Source: Streptomyces durocortorensis (lineage in GTDB: Bacteria > Actinomycetota > Actinomycetes > Streptomycetales > Streptomycetaceae). Taken from it: 64,000 nt of DNA. Location: the NCBI RefSeq assembly GCF_031760065.1, contig NZ_CP134500.1, positions 6,944,001 through 7,008,000 on the forward strand. The letters run 5' to 3'. A program made the translations under genes and the position numbers. Shown piece after piece: positions 60,113 to 64,000 of the stretch (position 1 is the first letter of the stretch; each line of letters begins with the position of its first letter). Below the pieces are notes generated by a model. It searched no databases and was not told where the DNA came from. It saw nothing but the letters and a program-made list of their open reading frames with translations.

Positions 60113-60307
60113 ATGGCCATTTCGATCTCATTGGTGCTGCTCCTGGTGATCCTCGCGGTGATCTTTCTGCGCAACGGCGGTCTGAAGGTCTCGCACGCAC
60201 TGGTCTGCGCCCTGCTCGGCTTCTTCCTGGCCGGTACGAGCATGGCGCCGACGATCCACGACGGCGTCGGCGCCACCGCCGACCTGGTCAGCAGCCTGCA
60301 CCCCTGA
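60113..60307 (+). CDS. Small two-helix membrane protein
   Basis: The 64-residue protein has a helix MAISISLVLLLVILAVIFL, a short loop RNGGLKVSH and a second helix ALVCALLGFFLAGTSMA, ending in a polar tail with THDGVGATADLVSSL. The ATG follows GGAGG by 6 bases, a good start. I do not recognise a characterised family. It may be cotranscribed with the zinc-ribbon gene 70 bases downstream. Confidence 0.75.
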   Translation: MAISISLVLLLVILAVIFLRNGGLKVSHALVCALLGFFLAGTSMAPTIHDGVGATADLVSSLHP

Positions 60308-60377
60308 CAGCGGCGGGTTCCGGGGAGCGGTGGGGGATCGTCCGCGAGCGCACCGGCGGATCCCGCACAATGGGCAG

Positions 60378-61118
60378 ATGTCTTTTCCGCCTCCCGGCCG
60401 GCACTCCGGCGCCGCCCACCACGAGCACTGCGCCACCGGTCTCTGCTGCCGGTGCCAGATGCGGATCTGGACCACCAAGGCGGGCAACGAACGGCTCTGC
60501 GGTCCGTGCGCGGCCTGCTGCCACGCGTGCGGCAGGGCCCCCGCCCCGCATCTGGACGGGCTCGACGGCGGACTGTGCGCCGAGTGCCGCGGACTGTGCG
60601 GCCGCTGCCACGCACGGAAGCGGCCCGACGGGTCCTGCGGCTGCGACCGCTGGCGGGAGAGCGCCAGGAGCAACCCGCGCGGCTACGTCCTCCAGGCCCT
60701 GCCGCCCCAGCTCCTCCAGGCGCTCGGCGGCCGCGTGCCGAGCACCGTCCACGACCTCATCCACCAGGAGATCGCCACCCGCAGCGCCGGCCAGCTCCGC
60801 GAGCGCATCGAACGCCGCTGGAACCTGCGCTGGGCCCACGCGCTGGGTGAGCTGGACGAGGACGGCCGCCGCCGCTGGAGCGCCCAGGACATCGCCGAAC
60901 AGCTGCTGCGGCCCGGCTCGTGTCCCGACCGGCAGTGCGAGGACGGGTACCTGCTCACCACCGACGCGGCCTGTCCCCGCTGCCGTCAGCCCCTGCACCG
61001 CTTCGTCACCTCGGTCGCCGACCACACCGCCACCCCGGAGCGCGCGCGTGCCACCGCGGCCGAAATCCGTCAGGCGATGCGGGATAGCCGCTCGCGCAAG
61101 CGGATCCCGCCGCGCTGA
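60378..61118 (+). CDS. Cysteine-rich multi-zinc-ribbon protein
   Basis: The 246-residue protein has about 15 cysteines in its first 90 residues, in repeated pairs (CCRC; CGPCAACCHAC; CAECRGLCGRCHAR; CGCD), followed by a helical middle domain (about 95-185) with YVLQALPPQLLQALGGRVP and a C-terminal pair of zinc ribbons near CPDRQCEDG and CPRCRQ. This is a DnaJ-zinc-finger-like spacing but without a J domain. The name MSFPPPGRHS start follows an upstream frame that looks like untranslated sequence. A DNA, RNA or protein-binding role is inferred; I do not recognise the family. Confidence 0.7.
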   Translation: MSFPPPGRHSGAAHHEHCATGLCCRCQMRIWTTKAGNERLCGPCAACCHACGRAPAPHLDGLDGGLCAECRGLCGRCHARKRPDGSCGCDRWRESARSNPRGYVLQALPPQLLQALGGRVPSTVHDLIHQEIATRSAGQLRERIERRWNLRWAHALGELDEDGRRRWSAQDIAEQLLRPGSCPDRQCEDGYLLTTDAACPRCRQPLHRFVTSVADHTATPERARATAAEIRQAMRDSRSRKRIPPR

Positions 61119-61275
61119 GCGGCCACGGGGTGCCCGCGCGACCGGTCGGCTGATCGCGGTTGCTGCTTCCACGAGAGGGAGCCCGAACGGCGTCGTCGCC
61201 GTACGCGACACCCCCCGGGGTACGGGCGTGCGGACCGGACGTGGTGCCCGGGCCGTACGCCCTATGCTCGCGCCC

Positions 61276-61653
61276 ATGGAGCAACGGGAAGTCGTGAAGC
61301 GCGTGATCGGCATCCTCACAGAGGCGCGCGAAATGCAGCGCCTGCTGGAGGCGGACCTCGAACGGGAAGACCTGGACGCGGGAGCGGGCGCCGTCACGGC
61401 CCTGCTGAACGAGACAATGCCCCACATCGCCATCCCCGACGACTTCTCCGTCGAGGAGGTGGTGGCCGTGGTCGGACGCGAGGTGGGTGGCGCGGTCGAA
61501 CAGCTGGTGAGCGCGTTCACCCTCGCGTTCACGATGCTGGCACAGGTCCACGACTCCGGGCAGACGGACGTGTCCTCGGCCGACGTCCTCCAGGACCTCG
61601 CTCTGCGGGTCGAGGGCGGCGGGCCGGACGAAGGCGAGGAGCCGCTGCTGTAA
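61276..61653 (+). CDS. Hypothetical protein, acidic helical
   Basis: The 125-residue protein is acidic and helical (MEQREVVKRVIGILTEAREMQRLLEADLER, then AVTALLNETMPHIAIPDDFSVEEVV), with a hydrophobic stretch LVSAFTLAFTMLAQV near residues 80-95 and a low-complexity acidic end. No known domain is recognised. I chose the ATG of MEQREVV; an ATG four codons upstream (MLAPMEQ) is possible. Confidence 0.65.
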   Translation: MEQREVVKRVIGILTEAREMQRLLEADLEREDLDAGAGAVTALLNETMPHIAIPDDFSVEEVVAVVGREVGGAVEQLVSAFTLAFTMLAQVHDSGQTDVSSADVLQDLALRVEGGGPDEGEEPLL

Positions 61654-61741
61654 CCGCCGGGCCGCGGCCCCTGCGTTCTGCCGCGCGGGTACGCATAGTG
61701 GAGGGAGAAGCGCGTATCTCCCTCGCGCCATGGAGGCAGCT

Positions 61742-61921
61742 GTGGGAAAGAACACCGACATAGCCCGCGCCAAGGCGCGGAGGCTCAAAGGCATGATCAA
61801 GGAATCGGACGGCATCGCCCTCGACAACGATCGGATGAAGGCCGAGGGCAGAAGGGAACAGGCCAAGGCCCGCCGCGAGGAGGCCCGGGCGCGCGCAGCG
61901 CGGACTGCCTCCCACGGCTGA
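61742..61921 (+). CDS. CsbD-like small basic helical protein
   Basis: The 59-residue protein is highly charged, with the pattern ARAKARRLKGMIKESDGIALDNDRMKAEG, resembling the CsbD/stress-response helix hairpin, and continues RREQAKARREEARARAARTA. CsbD proteins are induced by stress; this assignment is based on similarity by eye. The GTG start has GGAGG 5 bases upstream, better than an ATG four codons earlier. A strong bidirectional hairpin follows. Confidence 0.7.
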   Translation: MGKNTDIARAKARRLKGMIKESDGIALDNDRMKAEGRREQAKARREEARARAARTASHG

Positions 61922-61943
61922 GGCCGGTGCGAATGGGGCCGCC

Positions 61944-61992
61944 CCAGGGGGTGTCCGGCGGACCCGGTCATGATCCGCCGGACACCCCCTGG
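61944..61992. terminator. Bidirectional hairpin terminator, 19-bp perfect stem
   Basis: CCAGGGGGTGTCCGGCGGA pairs perfectly with TCCGCCGGACACCCCCTGG around an 11-base loop. It lies between the CsbD-like gene and the convergent HhH gene. Confidence 0.85.
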
Positions 61993-62036
61993 CGCCGCGT
62001 GCGGTACGGGCGGCCCTTTCGCTGGTGGACGGGCCT

Positions 62037-62705
62037 TCAGTCGGTCCGTGCCCTCTCCCGGACCGTGGCGGCGAGGTCCTGGTCGAGGGCCACCCGGACC
62101 AGGGCCGCGGCGAACGCCGCCCCGTCCCGGCCCCTTGCCACCTCCGCCAGCCTGTCAGGGGAGGTGGGCAGACCGATCCGCTCGGCGCCCTGGATTCCCT
62201 TCGCGCCGATCCAGGGCCCGGTCTCCGGCCAGACCGCCTGCACCTCGCGCACGAAGATGTCCGCTCCGGCCGGTCCGATGCCGGGGACCCGCTGGAGTCC
62301 CTCCCGCAGCTTCTCGCCGTCGCCGTCGGCCTCCCGGCGCAGTCGCCGCAGATCCCCTCCCCACACGTCGAGGATGAGTTCCGCACCCTCCCCGAGTTGG
62401 GTGGAGGTCCGTTCGTCGTAGCGCCGGTAGCCGCCCTCGCCCAGCGCGTCGACCCGCTGCTGCCAGGTCGCTTCCGCCATCCGGCGCGGAGTGCGCATGC
62501 CGTGCGCGAACAGCGCCTGCGCGGCCGCCACCGCGACCGAGGCGCGGATGCGTGCGCTGAGCAGATGGCTCAGCGCCAGGAGCTGATACAGGGGCTGCGG
62601 TGTGTCCCGCAGCCGGATTCCCGCCTCCGCCGCGTACGTCCGCCCGCACTCCGCCAGCAGCGCGTCGGTGGTCCGCCGCGCCGCCGCGGACACCCGGGAG
62701 CTCAT
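62037..62705 (-). CDS. HhH-GPD-like DNA repair protein (endonuclease III-type), no FeS cluster
   Basis: The 222-residue protein has helix-hairpin-helix motif LQRVPGIGPAGADIFVREVQAVWP and an N-terminal helical domain (PLYQLLALSHLLSARIRASVAVAAAQALF) as in the endonuclease III superfamily. The HhH Lys and the C-terminal Cys cluster are absent, and the Asp following HhH is displaced. A base-excision or other DNA-binding role is inferred. The start overlaps the stop of the small membrane protein gene (ATGA). Confidence 0.8.
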   Translation of the reverse strand: MSSRVSAAARRTTDALLAECGRTYAAEAGIRLRDTPQPLYQLLALSHLLSARIRASVAVAAAQALFAHGMRTPRRMAEATWQQRVDALGEGGYRRYDERTSTQLGEGAELILDVWGGDLRRLRREADGDGEKLREGLQRVPGIGPAGADIFVREVQAVWPETGPWIGAKGIQGAERIGLPTSPDRLAEVARGRDGAAFAAALVRVALDQDLAATVRERARTD

Positions 62706-62896
62706 CCGTAGCCGAAGATCCGGGCGATGAAGAACCCGGCGACCACCAGCGCGCCCACCACGATCAGGCCGGTCCACACGGCCGGGTGCTCCCAGAGGCC
62801 GCCGTCCGCGCGTTCCTCGTGGGCCTCGCTGATGGAGCCCTCGGCCGGTGGGGTCTCACCGGGAGGACGCAGTTCTTGGGGGTGCGAAACAGCCAT
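62702..62896 (-). CDS. Small single-helix membrane protein
   Basis: The 64-residue protein has a polar N-terminal segment (MAVSHPQELRPPGETPPAEGS) and one C-terminal transmembrane helix (WTGLIVVGALVVAGFFIARIFGYG). It is translated just before the HhH protein, with a 4-base overlap. Function unknown. I chose the ATG at MAVSHPQ; a longer form from 62962 would begin in G/C-rich basic sequence. Confidence 0.72.
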   Translation of the reverse strand: MAVSHPQELRPPGETPPAEGSISEAHEERADGGLWEHPAVWTGLIVVGALVVAGFFIARIFGYG

Positions 62897-63012
62897 ACCC
62901 CCAGGGTCTCTCCGTACGCTTCCGCGCGCACGCCGTCCGGGGGCAGGGCCGTACGGGCGCACCGGCGGGGGAGAAGCGCTGCCGCGCCCGGAGATCGGGG
63001 CACCGTCAAGGA

Positions 63013-64000
63013 ATGCCTGGAGTCTCCGCCCCTGTCGTCAAACTCGTGCAACGCACCACGGAACCCGCCGGGGTACAGACCCTGCGGTCCACGGCGGCCG
63101 CCGTCATCGCCTACTCCGTGGCCGTGTGGACGCTGCCCGAGCCGGCCCCGCTGACCGCGCCCCTCACCGCGCTCCTGGTCGTCCAGGTGACCCTGTACGC
63201 GACCCTCACCACCGGGGTCCGCCGGGTGAACTCCGTCGTCGTCGGCGTGCTCATCGCCATCGCCTTCAGCTCCCTGGTGGGGCTGACCTGGTGGAGCCTC
63301 GGCCTCACCATCTTCACCTCGCTCCTGATCGGGCGGCTGGTGCGGGTCAACGAGTTCGTTCCCGAGGTGGCGATCAGCGCCATGCTCGTGCTCGGTGTCT
63401 CCCAGGTCGCCGACACCGCCTGGGACCGGGTGTGGGAAACGCTGATCGGCGCCGTCGTGGGCCTGCTGTTCAACCTGGTGTTCGCCCCGCCGGTCTGGGT
63501 GAGGACGGCGGGCTCCTCCATCGAGTCGCTGGCCACCCGTATGGGCACGATGCTCCGCAGCATGGGCGAGGAAGTGGTCGGCAACAACCCCGTACCCAGG
63601 GCCGCCGCCCGGCTCCACGAGGCCCGCAGGCTCGACCACGACATCGTCGAGGTCGACGCTTCCCTGCGCCAGGCGGAGGAAAGTCTCACCCTCAATCCCA
63701 GGGTGAGACAAGGGCTGCTCCACCGGGTCGTCCTGCGGTCCGGGCTCGACACCCTGGAGATCTGCGCGGTCGTGCTGCGGGTCCTCTCCCGCACCCTCAC
63801 CGACCTCGCCAAGGCCCGTACGGAGGAGTCGCTGTTCCCGGCCGATGTGGCGGAGCTGCTCCAGGAGCTCTTCGGCCGGCTCGCCGAGGCGATCGAGAGC
63901 TTCGCCGTCCTGGTCACCACCCAGCTCGCCGCCGACGCCGATGTGGCGGAGCAACGCCTCGCCGACGCCCTCGTACGCAGCCGCGCCACCCGCGACCGGG
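63013..64000 (+). CDS. FUSC/aromatic-acid-exporter-like membrane protein, 3' end outside window
   Basis: The frame is open to the end of the window (329 codons). It begins MPGVSAPVVKLVQRTTEPAG, then four to five tightly packed helices (AVIAYSVAVWTLPEPAPLTAPLTALLVVQVTLYATL; VGVLIAIAFSSLVGLTWWSL). A long cytosolic helical segment follows (ARLHEARRLDHDIVEVDASLRQAEESL), as in the FUSC/ArAE family of efflux pumps. The start ATG follows AAGGA closely. The rest of the gene lies outside the window. Confidence 0.8.
   Translation, partial: MPGVSAPVVKLVQRTTEPAGVQTLRSTAAAVIAYSVAVWTLPEPAPLTAPLTALLVVQVTLYATLTTGVRRVNSVVVGVLIAIAFSSLVGLTWWSLGLTIFTSLLIGRLVRVNEFVPEVAISAMLVLGVSQVADTAWDRVWETLIGAVVGLLFNLVFAPPVWVRTAGSSIESLATRMGTMLRSMGEEVVGNNPVPRAAARLHEARRLDHDIVEVDASLRQAEESLTLNPRVRQGLLHRVVLRSGLDTLEICAVVLRVLSRTLTDLAKARTEESLFPADVAELLQELFGRLAEAIESFAVLVTTQLAADADVAEQRLADALVRSRATRDR

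Overview
The window looks like one stretch of a Streptomyces (or close actinomycete) chromosome. It is about 72% G+C with strong G/C bias at third codon positions. Genus hallmarks include a chaplin, a tyrosinase/MelC1 pair, a subtilisin-inhibitor (SSI) gene, a Zur-type alternative ribosomal protein block, a SpoIIE-type phosphatase with an anti-sigma-like ATPase domain, and many ATGA/GTGA translational overlaps. No rRNA, tRNA, CRISPR array, prophage or intact insertion sequence was seen. All calls come from reading the sequence and from family knowledge; no database search was run.

Left third (0-20 kb): a 5'-cut phosphopantetheinyl transferase; a histidine-phosphatase-fold protein lacking its catalytic histidines; a cobalamin riboswitch driving cbtB-cbtA (cobalt uptake); TPR and pirin genes; a DHA2 drug exporter. 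A decayed zone follows, with a class II DAHP synthase pseudogene, a secreted adenosine deaminase, an MFS pseudogene and a TOPRIM protein. Next come an iron-siderophore ABC operon behind an iron box, an SSI protease inhibitor, a second DHA2 exporter, and divergent zinc-responsive operons (rpmG/rpmE2/COG0523/rpsR and rpmB/rpsN) around a Zur-like palindrome.

Middle (20-41 kb): a PAS-GAF-SpoIIE-HATPase sensor phosphatase; a secreted GH26 glycosidase; a P450 divergent from melC1-melC2; a chaplin. An eight-gene minus-strand operon follows (polyprenyl glycosylphosphotransferase, two glycosyltransferases, Wzy-like polymerase, MurJ/Wzx flippase, polysaccharide deacetylase, Wzz-like protein, BioF2/GNAT-type transferase) that reads as a Wzx/Wzy exopolysaccharide locus. 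After it come an isochorismatase-type hydrolase and a TPR/polyprenyl-synthase operon behind a 36-bp palindrome.

Right third (41-64 kb): an osmoprotectant ABC transporter whose ATPase is encoded on the opposite strand beyond two unrelated genes; an Ddn-like/hemerythrin fusion; a proline iminopeptidase; a rhodanese; a PIG-L deacetylase; a probably leaderless XRE-cupin regulator. An oxidoreductase plus two acyl-CoA dehydrogenases form an operon ended by an intrinsic terminator, followed by a five-gene nickel/peptide ABC operon with a Nur-like palindrome. The end holds small membrane proteins, a cysteine-rich zinc-ribbon protein, an HhH protein and a 3'-cut FUSC-type membrane protein.

Metal homeostasis recurs (cobalt, iron, zinc, probably nickel, copper enzyme), each unit next to its own sensor element. 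A second theme is decay: several frameshifted genes, and three genes whose stop codon lies inside a short tandem duplication.
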